A stretch of DNA of 64,000 nucleotides from Streptomyces tsukubensis (lineage in GTDB: Bacteria > Actinomycetota > Actinomycetes > Streptomycetales > Streptomycetaceae), in the NCBI RefSeq assembly GCF_003932715.1, contig NZ_CP020700.1, positions 6,594,501 to 6,658,500 of the forward strand. Direction: 5' to 3'. Below, piece after piece: positions 53,483 to 61,119 of the stretch. The notes beneath the pieces are model-generated. The model was not told the DNA's origin. It did no database searches and worked only from the letters and a program-made list of their open reading frames with translations. Position 1 is the first letter of the stretch, and the number at the start of each line of letters is the position of its first letter. A program made the position numbers and the translations under genes.

Positions 53483-54574
53483 TCACGCGGGGTGGAACGT
53501 CGCCGTGCCCGAGGCCGTGACGGCCGCTTCGTCGCCCGGGCGGAACTCCGGTGCGCCCGGGGCGCGGACCATGATCCGGCCGGTCTCCGGGATGTCGAGG
53601 AGGATCAGCGCGTCGTGGCCGTGGTAGCGGACCTCGGTGACCCGGCCGCGTACCCCCGAATCCGCCGTCACCGGTGCCAGGCCGAGCTGTTCGGGGCGGA
53701 GGACGACCGTCCCCGGGCCCTTCGCGTCCGCCGCGACCGAGACCGGCCCGAGGGCGGTTTCGGCACGTCCGCCGGTGGCCTGCGCGGGCAGGACGACCGC
53801 CTCGCCGACGAACGACGCCACCCAGGGATCGGCGGGGGCCGTGTACAGCTCGTCCGGCCTGCCGCACTGGGCGACCCGGCCGTCGCGGATCACCGCGACG
53901 CGGTCCGCGCAGGACAGCGCCTCCTCCTGGTCGTGCGTGACCAGGACCGCCGTCGCCCCCGCGGCCCGCAGCGCGGCCCGGATATCGGAGCGCAGACCCG
54001 CGCGCAGGGCGCTGTCGAGGGCGTTGAACGGCTCGTCGAGGAGGACCAGCGCGGGCCGGGGCGCCAGGGCGCGGGCGAGGGCGACGCGCTGCTGCTGGCC
54101 GCCGGAGAGCTCGTGCGGCATCCGGTCGCCGTACTCCGCGAGGCCGACGAGTCCGAGCATCTCGGCCGTACGGGCGCGGCGTTCCGCACGGCCGGTCCCG
54201 GTCAGTCCGAAGGCGACGTTGCGGGCGACGCTGAGATGGGGGAAGAGGGCGCCCTCCTGGGCGACGATGCCCACGCCCCGCCGCTCCGGCGCGATCTGGA
54301 TGCCGGGCCCGCTGATCACCCGGTCGCCGAGGGCGACCTCGCCCGCGTCGGGCGCGATGAAACCGGCGATGATCCGCAGCAGGGTCGTCTTGCCGCAGCC
54401 GGAGGGTCCGAGGACGGCGGCGAGTTCCCCGGCGCCGACGGTGAGATCGAGCCCGTGGAGCACCCGGTCACCACGGCCGTACGAACTGGTCACGCCGCGG
54501 ATGCTCAGTCCGGCCGGTCCCTCGCCGGACGAAGTTCCCGCGACGGAGGCGGAGGGGTCGGTCACGCCGGTCAT
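53483..54574 (-). CDS. iron(III) ABC transporter ATPase (FbpC-like)
   Basis: A 363-residue ABC ATPase with Walker A LGPSGCGKTTLLRIIAG, signature HELSGGQQQRVALARALAPR, Walker B LVLLDEPFNALDSALRAG and H-loop VTHDQEEALSC. The C-terminal TOBE-like part (GTVVLRPEQLGLAPVTADSG) fits iron/spermidine-type FbpC. The ATG at 54574 overlaps the permease stop by ATGA. It powers the FbpB-like permease for uptake of ferric iron or its chelates. Confidence 0.93.
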   Translation of the reverse strand: MTGVTDPSASVAGTSSGEGPAGLSIRGVTSSYGRGDRVLHGLDLTVGAGELAAVLGPSGCGKTTLLRIIAGFIAPDAGEVALGDRVISGPGIQIAPERRGVGIVAQEGALFPHLSVARNVAFGLTGTGRAERRARTAEMLGLVGLAEYGDRMPHELSGGQQQRVALARALAPRPALVLLDEPFNALDSALRAGLRSDIRAALRAAGATAVLVTHDQEEALSCADRVAVIRDGRVAQCGRPDELYTAPADPWVASFVGEAVVLPAQATGGRAETALGPVSVAADAKGPGTVVLRPEQLGLAPVTADSGVRGRVTEVRYHGHDALILLDIPETGRIMVRAPGAPEFRPGDEAAVTASGTATFHPA

Positions 54575-56133
54575 GAGCGCCTTCCGAGCAGATAGGAGGG
54601 GACGGCCGCGATCAGCACGATGGCCGCCGCGTACGGTGCGGCTCCGGCGAACGCGCCCGCGCCGGTCTCGGTCCACAGCCGGGTCGCGAGGGTGTCCGTA
54701 CCGGTCGGCCGGAGCAGCAGGGTCGCGGGGAGTTCCTTCATGATGACGACGAAGGTGAGCGCGGCGCCCGCGCCGATACCGGGCGCGGCGAGCGGGACCG
54801 TGATCTCCCGCAGCACCTGGAGCGGCCTTCGGCCGAGGGAGCGGGCGACGTCCTCCAGAACGGGCGGCGCCTGGAGCACGGCGGCCCGTGCGGAGGCGAC
54901 GGCCACCGGCAGGAAGAGCACCACGTACGCGGTGATCAGCAGCGGCAGCTCCTGGTAGACCGGGTAGGCGTAGCGCACGGCGAAGAAGACGAGGGCGAGC
55001 CCGACGGTGATGCCGGGCACCGCGTGGCCCGCGTACACCGACTGCTCCAGCAGTCCCGCGAGACGGCCGCGGTAGCGGGCGGACAGCACCCCGACCGGCA
55101 GGGCGAGCAGCGTGGTCACCGCGGCGCCGACGGCGGCCACGGTGACCGTGGCGAGGGTGGCGTCCCAGAACTTCTCGGCGTCGAAGCCGGAGTTGCCGAC
55201 GGTCAGCCAGTAGCCGAGGGTCGCCAGGGGGAAGACGACGGCGGCGCCCGCGACGGCGGCGCACCAGCCGAGCGCGGGCCCGGTGCCGTGGCCCAGCCGC
55301 AGGGTTACGGGCGGACGGGCGCTGCCCCGGCCGGTGCGGGCATGCCCGGCGCGGCCCCGGGTGCGGTTCTCCGCGAGCACCAGCAGAACAGTCATCACGA
55401 CCAGGACGCAGCCGAGGACCGCGGCCGGGGTGCGGTCGAAACTGGCCTGGTAGGAGGTGTGGATCGCCCGGGTGAAGGTGTCGTAGCGGGTGATGGAGAC
55501 GGAGCCGAAGTCGGAGAGCACGTACAGCGCGACGAGGATCGCGCCGCCCGCCGCGGCGGGCCGCAGCTGCGGCAGGGTGATCCGGACGAAGGTGCGGAAC
55601 GCGCCGCTGCCCAGGGAGCGGGCGGCCTCCTCCTGGGCCGGGTCGATCCCCCGCAGGACCGCCGCGACCGGCAGGAAGACATAGGGGAAGCAGGCGAAGG
55701 TGAGGGTGATCGCCGCCCCCGGCAGCCCCTCCAGCGACGGGAACGCCGAGATCCAGGTGAACGCCGCGACATAGCTCGGCACGGCCAGCGGCAGGGTCGC
55801 GAGGACCGCCCAGGCCCGGCGGCCGGGGAGATCGGTGCGGACCGTCAGCCAGGCCAGCGAGATGCCGAGCAGCAGCGAACCGGCGACGACGATCGCGGTC
55901 AGCCAGAGGCTGCGGCCCAGGAGTTCGAGGGTGCGCTCCTCGGTGACGATGTCCCAGGCGAAGCCCCAGCCGCGTTCCATGGCGCGCACGCCGAGATAGC
56001 CGAGCGGCAGCAGCGCGATCAGCGCCGCCGCCGCGGCGGGCAGGAGCAGGACCAGGGGCGGGGTACGCCGACCGGCTGCCGCGCGGGGCGCGGCAGCCGG
56101 GGTGCGCACGGACCTGGTGGTGTCGGTGCTCAA
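54571..56133 (-). CDS. iron(III) ABC transporter permease (FbpB-like)
   Basis: A 520-residue fused double permease with about 12 helices; two EAA-type loops (EEAARSLGSGAFRTFVRITL and LEDVARSLGRRPLQVLREIT) mark the two halves. Fused permeases of this length belong to the FbpB/SfuB iron class. Sequence starts MSTDTTRSVRTPAAAPRAAA. The gene overlaps fbpC (ATGA) and follows the binding protein by 47 nt. Confidence 0.93.
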   Translation of the reverse strand: MSTDTTRSVRTPAAAPRAAAGRRTPPLVLLLPAAAAALIALLPLGYLGVRAMERGWGFAWDIVTEERTLELLGRSLWLTAIVVAGSLLLGISLAWLTVRTDLPGRRAWAVLATLPLAVPSYVAAFTWISAFPSLEGLPGAAITLTFACFPYVFLPVAAVLRGIDPAQEEAARSLGSGAFRTFVRITLPQLRPAAAGGAILVALYVLSDFGSVSITRYDTFTRAIHTSYQASFDRTPAAVLGCVLVVMTVLLVLAENRTRGRAGHARTGRGSARPPVTLRLGHGTGPALGWCAAVAGAAVVFPLATLGYWLTVGNSGFDAEKFWDATLATVTVAAVGAAVTTLLALPVGVLSARYRGRLAGLLEQSVYAGHAVPGITVGLALVFFAVRYAYPVYQELPLLITAYVVLFLPVAVASARAAVLQAPPVLEDVARSLGRRPLQVLREITVPLAAPGIGAGAALTFVVIMKELPATLLLRPTGTDTLATRLWTETGAGAFAGAAPYAAAIVLIAAVPSYLLGRRS

Positions 56134-56180
56134 GGGGGTGGTGTTCTCGTCTCCGGGGACGTGGCTGGTGACCGGTTCGG

Positions 56181-57245
56181 TCAGACCATGCCGGCTTCGC
56201 GGATCAGCTCCAGGGTCTTCTGGAGGGAGTCGAGCTTGCCGAGGTCGATCTTGGGGGCCTTCAGGGACGCCAGCGGCGGCAGCCCCTCGACGGGCGAGGC
56301 GACCCCGGCGACCAGCGGGTACTCCTTGGTCTCGGTGGCGAAGTACTTCTGGGCCTCGTCGGAGAGGAGGTAGTCGACGGCCTTCTCGGCCGCGGCGCTC
56401 TGGCCGCCGTCCTTGAGGACACCGACGCCCGCGACGTTGACCAGGGCGCCCGCGTCACCACCGGGCAGGAAGTGGATCTTGGCCTTGAGCTTGTCGGCGC
56501 CGACCTCGGACGCCTTCTCGTACCAGTAGTAGTGGTTGATCAGACCGAGGGCGACCTCGCCCTTGTCGACCGCGTCGAGGATCGCGCCGTTCTTGTCGTA
56601 CGCCTTGGCGCCGTTGGCCTTGAGGTCCTTCAGCCACTTCTTGGTGGCCTCGTCGCCCTCCAGGACGCGCATACCGGTGACGAAGGCCTGGAAGGAGGCG
56701 TTGGTGGGCGCGTAGCCGACCTTGCCCTTCCACTCGGGCTTCGTCAGGTCCTTGACGCTGTCCGGGGCCTTGGGGGCCAGAGCCGGGTTGTAGGCGATGA
56801 CGCGGGAGCGGCCGGAGACGCCGGCCCAGTCACCCGCGCTGCCGCGGAAGGCGGCGTCGACCTTGTTCAGGGACTTCTCGGGCAGCTTCGCCAGCAGACC
56901 GGCGTTGGAGAGCGCGCCGAGGGCGCCCGCGTCCTGGGAGAAGAAGAGACCGGCCTTGGTCTTCTTGCCCTCCTCCAGGATCTGCGCCGCGAGTTCGGCG
57001 CTGTCGCCGTAGCGGACCTCGACCTTGGTGCCGGTCGCCTTCTCCAGCTTCTCGATGATCGGGGAGATCAGCTTCTCGTTGCGGCCGGAGTAGATCACCA
57101 GCTCGTCGGCGCTCTGCGCCTTCGCGCCGTCCTTCTTGTCGCTCTTGTCGCTCTTGTCGTCGGAGCCGCAGGCGGCGAGGACGGGAACGAGCAGCGCGGC
57201 GGATATGCCGAGGACGGTGGCCCGGCGGGCGAGCGGACGGCGCAT
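56181..57245 (-). CDS. iron(III) ABC transporter substrate-binding lipoprotein (FbpA-like)
   Basis: A 354-residue lipoprotein: signal GISAALLVPVLAACGSD with lipobox Cys26, then a spacer of SDK repeats (SDDKSDKSDKKDG, encoded by a 9-nt tandem repeat) and the mature FbpA/FutA domain (ELVIYSGRNEKLISPIIEKL). The tyrosine-rich GLINHYYWYEKAS is the usual ferric-ion binding motif. An iron box overlaps its promoter (57328-57346). It delivers Fe3+ to the FbpB-like permease. Confidence 0.95.
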   Translation of the reverse strand: MRRPLARRATVLGISAALLVPVLAACGSDDKSDKSDKKDGAKAQSADELVIYSGRNEKLISPIIEKLEKATGTKVEVRYGDSAELAAQILEEGKKTKAGLFFSQDAGALGALSNAGLLAKLPEKSLNKVDAAFRGSAGDWAGVSGRSRVIAYNPALAPKAPDSVKDLTKPEWKGKVGYAPTNASFQAFVTGMRVLEGDEATKKWLKDLKANGAKAYDKNGAILDAVDKGEVALGLINHYYWYEKASEVGADKLKAKIHFLPGGDAGALVNVAGVGVLKDGGQSAAAEKAVDYLLSDEAQKYFATETKEYPLVAGVASPVEGLPPLASLKAPKIDLGKLDSLQKTLELIREAGMV

Positions 57246-57327
57246 GGGTGCCTCCTGGAGGACCGTGATGACCGGACGGGCAGGAGCCGGGCCGTCGCAC
57301 GGGAAGAGAATCTGACGTCCCTATAAA

Positions 57328-57346
57328 TATGGTGAGCCTTGCCTTA
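57328..57346. promoter_or_regulatory. iron box within the promoter of the FbpABC-type operon
   Basis: TATGGTGAGCCTTGCCTTA (minus strand TAAGGCAAGGCTCACCATA) matches the iron box at about 13 of 19 positions. On the minus strand TTGACA precedes it and CATATT/TATTTA follows at 16-18 nt, a near-consensus SigA promoter with the box filling the spacer. Repression by iron-loaded DmdR is the expected control. Confidence 0.75.
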
Positions 57347-57485
57347 GTGTCAATTTCAGGCCAAGGGGTGGGCGGTCCGGGACCGGGCTGCCGTGGGTCT
57401 CGGCTGGTCGTCGCCGTCGGATGCGATCGTGCCCGGTCCGGCCCCCGGAGGTCGAGAACCGGCCAACCCTGCCCGGGGCGGTGGC

Positions 57486-59315
57486 TCAGCTCATCCGCAG
57501 CGCGAGGAAGAAGTCGAGCTTGTCCTCCAGCCGTGCCAGATCGCGGCCCGTGAGCTGTTCGATCCGGCCCACCCGGTAGCGCAGGGTGTTGACGTGCAGA
57601 TGGAGCTGGGCCGCGCAGCGCGTCCAGGAGCCGTCGGAGTCGAGGAACGCCTCCAGCGTCGGGACCAGTTCGGCCCGGTGCCGCCGGTCGTACTCCCGCA
57701 GCGGGTCGAGCAGCCGGGCCGTGAAGGCCCGGCGGACGTCGTCCGGGACGAACGGCAGCAGCAGGACGTGCGAGGCCAGTTCGTGGTGACCGGCCGCGCA
57801 GACCCGGCCGGGACGGGCCGCGGCGACCCGCCGGGCGTGCCGGGCCTCCTCCAGCGCACCGCGCAGCCCCTCGGCCGACGAGACCGCGGCGCTGACGCCG
57901 AGGGTGAGCCGCCCGTCGCCGTCGAGCCCGGCCGACAGCGGCTCCCGGACGGCCGCCAGAAGCGTCTCCGCGTGGAGGGCCTCCTCGACGGCGGGCCCGT
58001 CACCGGTGGGCGGCAGCACGGACAGCGGTACGAGGGCGATGGCCTCGCCGCCGGTGTGCGCGACGGCGATCCGGTCCGCCGGCTCGGCGCCCTGGGCCGC
58101 CGGGTCGACGAGGATCTCCTCCAGCAGCGCCCGGGCGACCCGACCGGCGGCCGTGTCGTCGCCGTCGGCATCGACGCCGCCGTTGCCGTCCCGGCTCCAG
58201 TCGACCCGGGCCACCACGACCTGCCAGTGCGGCGCGGTGTCCGGGCCCGGCAGCAGCACGGGCGCGGCGACCCGGAGCCGGGCCGCGATCTCGGCGGGCG
58301 CCGCACCCGACTGAACCAGCTCCAGCACCTCCGCGGCGAGCCTGCGGCGGACCGTACGGGCCGCGTCGCGGCGGTCGCGCTCGACCGCGATGAGCTGGGT
58401 GACCCCCTGGAGGAGGTCGAGCCGGGCGGCGGGCCAGTCCGCCGCGTCCGCCTCGACCGCGAGCAGCCAGTCGGAGAGCACGGCCCCGCGGGCCTCCCCT
58501 GGGGTCCCCGCCGGGGTGTCCGCCGCGGCGCCGATCGGGAAGAGGGAGTACGCGGTCCCCTCCACGGTCACCTGGTGGGGCGGGCGGCGTCCGGCCCGGG
58601 AGGCCGCGAGATGCTCCGCGGCGAGAGCGGTGCCCACTGCCGCGGGCAGCGCTCCGGCTGCGATCGCCGCGGTCCCGGCGGTATCGGTGATCTCTGTGGT
58701 TGCGCCGGTCCCGGCTGTGGATGCCGCGCCCGGATCCGTACCCTCGGAGGCATCGGCGCCGGGCCCGCCCGGCGCGCCGACGCCGGGGCCCGCGATCCGC
58801 CGCCCGGTCGGCGAGAGCAGCCAGGCCCGCAGGTCCAGATCGGAGCCGAGCAGCCCGAGGACGACCTCCGGCCCGCCGCCCGCCGCGCCCGAGGTCATCA
58901 TCCGGCGGTGCCGGTCCACGACCGCGGCGAGATCGCCCGCCCGCTCGCCGGAGACCTGGCGCACCACGTACTCGGTGATCGTCGCGAAGGCCACCGACTC
59001 GTGGACCGCGAACAGCGGCATCCGGTACCGGGCGCACGCCTCCACCAGATCGTCCGGCACCCGGCCCAGCTCCGCCTCGCCGGCCGCAAGCCCGGCCACC
59101 CGGGCCTCCGCCAGGATCCGTACGAAAGGTTCCGAATCCTCCGGCGCATGCCGCCACGCCAGGCCGGTGAGCACCAGCTCGCCGCCCGAGAGATAGCGGC
59201 TCGGGTCCCGCAGGTCCGTGGTCATGACCCCGCGTACCGAGCGGTCCAGCTCGTCGTCCCCGCCGAGCAGCCGCAGCCCCAGCGCCTCGTTCTCCAGCAG
59301 TGCGCGCAGCCGCAT
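57486..59315 (-). CDS. PucR-family transcriptional regulator (purine catabolism)
   Basis: A 609-residue regulator. N-terminal PucR domain (DLRDPSRYLSGGELVLTGLA, FVRILAEARVAGLAAGEAEL), a GAF-like central part and a C-terminal helix-turn-helix (LEAFLDSDGSWTRCAAQLHL followed by HVNTLRYRVGRIEQLTG, the PucR/CdaR HTH). Residues about 185-240 form a Gly/Ala/Thr-rich insertion. It is divergent from xanthine dehydrogenase genes and probably controls them. The ATG at 59315 (MRLRALLENEALGLRLLG) is placed by the family N-terminus; a weak ribosome-binding site is present. Confidence 0.92.
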   Translation of the reverse strand: MRLRALLENEALGLRLLGGDDELDRSVRGVMTTDLRDPSRYLSGGELVLTGLAWRHAPEDSEPFVRILAEARVAGLAAGEAELGRVPDDLVEACARYRMPLFAVHESVAFATITEYVVRQVSGERAGDLAAVVDRHRRMMTSGAAGGGPEVVLGLLGSDLDLRAWLLSPTGRRIAGPGVGAPGGPGADASEGTDPGAASTAGTGATTEITDTAGTAAIAAGALPAAVGTALAAEHLAASRAGRRPPHQVTVEGTAYSLFPIGAAADTPAGTPGEARGAVLSDWLLAVEADAADWPAARLDLLQGVTQLIAVERDRRDAARTVRRRLAAEVLELVQSGAAPAEIAARLRVAAPVLLPGPDTAPHWQVVVARVDWSRDGNGGVDADGDDTAAGRVARALLEEILVDPAAQGAEPADRIAVAHTGGEAIALVPLSVLPPTGDGPAVEEALHAETLLAAVREPLSAGLDGDGRLTLGVSAAVSSAEGLRGALEEARHARRVAAARPGRVCAAGHHELASHVLLLPFVPDDVRRAFTARLLDPLREYDRRHRAELVPTLEAFLDSDGSWTRCAAQLHLHVNTLRYRVGRIEQLTGRDLARLEDKLDFFLALRMS

Positions 59316-59620
59316 TCCGTAGCCGCCGATCCGTTCGTCGTAACCCCGTCGCCACGGCAGGCCGCTGTGCGCGGCGCCTGCGGCGTACCGTCCTGTCTTT
59401 CGTCTGAATCTACAAGAAGTACGGGCGGACCAGCCAACTCCTTCAGGCGTTCGGTGACTGCACCGGGGGCGCCCCGCTTTGTGTACTGGGCCTGCGCGGC
59501 GTGCAATCGGAAGCGGGGAGGGGCGACGGAACAGTCGGCACGGCAGACACGGCAGGAACAGCGGCGGACGCATCGCACCACCGGACGTACCGCACCACCG
59601 GACAGAAGGGACCCCGGCGC
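59316..59620. promoter_or_regulatory. divergent promoter region of pucR and the xanthine dehydrogenase operon
   Basis: This 305-nt gap separates the PucR start (minus) and the FAD subunit start (plus). It contains a less GC-rich stretch (TTTCGTCTGAATCTACAAG, about 59398-59416) that could hold promoters. No clear palindrome for PucR was identified. No supported small gene is present. Confidence 0.4.
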
Positions 59621-60568
59621 ATGGAATTCCTCCGGCCCGCCACCTGGGACGAGGCCCTCGCCGCCAAGGCCGCGCACCCGGCGGCGGTCCCCGTCGCCGG
59701 CGGTACCGACGTCATGGTCGAGATCAACTTCGACCACCGCAGACCCGGCCACCTCATGGACCTCAACCGCATCGACGAGCTGGGGCAGTGGGAGGTCGGC
59801 GAGACCGCGGTACGGCTCGGCGCCTCCGTCCCGTACACCCGGATCATCACGGAGCTGCGGGACGAGCTGCCCGGCCTGGCGCTCGCCTCCCGCACCGTCG
59901 CCTCCCCCCAGATCCGCAACCGCGGCGGCGTCGGCGGCAATCTGGGCACCGCGTCCCCGGCGGGCGACGCCCATCCGGCGCTGCTCGCCGCGGGCGCCGA
60001 GGTCGAGGTGGCCTCCGTACGCGGCAGTCGCCGCATCCCGATCGACGCCTTCTACACGGGCGTCAAACGCAACGCCCTCGCGCCCGACGAACTGATCCGG
60101 GCCGTCCATATCGCCCGCGCGGGCGGCCCCCAGCAGTTCGGCAAGGTCGGCACCCGCAACGCCATGGTGATCGCGGTCTGCGCCTTCGGACTGGCGCTCC
60201 ACCCCGACACCCGGACCGTCCGCACCGGCATCGGCTCCGCCGCGCCCACACCCGTTCGGGCGAAGGCCGCCGAGGAGTTTCTCGCCGCGGCGCTGGCGGA
60301 AGGCGGCTGCTGGGAGAACGGGAAGGCCGTGAGCCCCGCGGCGGCCGCGGAGTTCGCCGCCCTGGCCGCCGGGGCGTGCAGCCCGATCGACGACGTCCGG
60401 GGTACGGCCGCCTACCGGCGGCACGCCGTCGGCGTCCTGGCCCGCCGCACCCTGACCTGGGCCTGGGAGGAGTACCGCGGCGGCGGGGGTGCCCGGAGCC
60501 GTACGACCGGAAACACCCGGCCCCCCGGCCCCGCCCGGGGCGCCGAAGGAACAGAGGGAGCAGCCTGA
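59621..60568 (+). CDS. xanthine dehydrogenase FAD-binding subunit
   Basis: A 315-residue molybdopterin-dehydrogenase FAD-binding protein: PVAGGTDVMVEINFDHRRPG, RTVASPQIRNRGGVGGNLGT and ASPAGDAHPALLAAGA form the FAD site and the family's VAGGTD/NRGGVGGN motifs. It carries electrons from the Fe-S subunit to NAD. The ATG at 59621 follows AGAAGGG. It overlaps the next gene by TGATG. Confidence 0.94.
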   Translation: MEFLRPATWDEALAAKAAHPAAVPVAGGTDVMVEINFDHRRPGHLMDLNRIDELGQWEVGETAVRLGASVPYTRIITELRDELPGLALASRTVASPQIRNRGGVGGNLGTASPAGDAHPALLAAGAEVEVASVRGSRRIPIDAFYTGVKRNALAPDELIRAVHIARAGGPQQFGKVGTRNAMVIAVCAFGLALHPDTRTVRTGIGSAAPTPVRAKAAEEFLAAALAEGGCWENGKAVSPAAAAEFAALAAGACSPIDDVRGTAAYRRHAVGVLARRTLTWAWEEYRGGGGARSRTTGNTRPPGPARGAEGTEGAA

Positions 60569-61119
60569 TGCGGGTCACCTTCACCGTCAACGGCCGGCGG
60601 GCCGAGGCCGACGACGTCTGGGAGGGCGAGAGCCTGCTCTACGTCCTGCGCGAGCGGCTCGGGCTCCCCGGCTCCAAGAACGCCTGCGAACAGGGCGAAT
60701 GCGGTTCCTGTACGGTCCGCCTCGACGGGGTGCCGGTCTGCTCCTGCCTGGTGGCCGCGGGACAGGCCGAGGGCCGGGACGTGATCACCGTCGAAGGGCT
60801 CGCCGCCCTCGCCCGCAGCCGCGCCCGGCCGAAGACGCCGGAAGCGGCAGGACCGGACGCCGGAGGACCGGCCCTCGCCCCCGTCCAGCAGGCGTTCGTC
60901 GACGCCGGGGCCGTCCAGTGCGGATTCTGCACCCCCGGCCTCCTCGTCGCCGCCGACGAACTCCTCGAACACACCCCCGACCCGTCCGACGCCGATATCC
61001 GCGAGGCCCTCTCCGGCAACCTCTGCCGCTGCACCGGCTACGAGAAGATCCTCGACGCGGTCCGCCTCGCCGCCGTCCGCCAGGGCACCGCGGACGACCC
61101 GGAAGGACCCGTACGATGA
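60568..61119 (+). CDS. xanthine dehydrogenase (2Fe-2S) subunit
   Basis: A 183-residue protein with two [2Fe-2S] clusters: plant-ferredoxin type in NACEQGECGSCTVRLDGVPV and the all-alpha C-terminal type in CGFCTPGLLVAADELL and NLCRCTGYEKILDAVRLA. It connects the Mo centre to FAD. Its ATG overlaps the FAD gene stop, and its stop overlaps the large subunit start (ATGA). Confidence 0.95.
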   Translation: MRVTFTVNGRRAEADDVWEGESLLYVLRERLGLPGSKNACEQGECGSCTVRLDGVPVCSCLVAAGQAEGRDVITVEGLAALARSRARPKTPEAAGPDAGGPALAPVQQAFVDAGAVQCGFCTPGLLVAADELLEHTPDPSDADIREALSGNLCRCTGYEKILDAVRLAAVRQGTADDPEGPVR

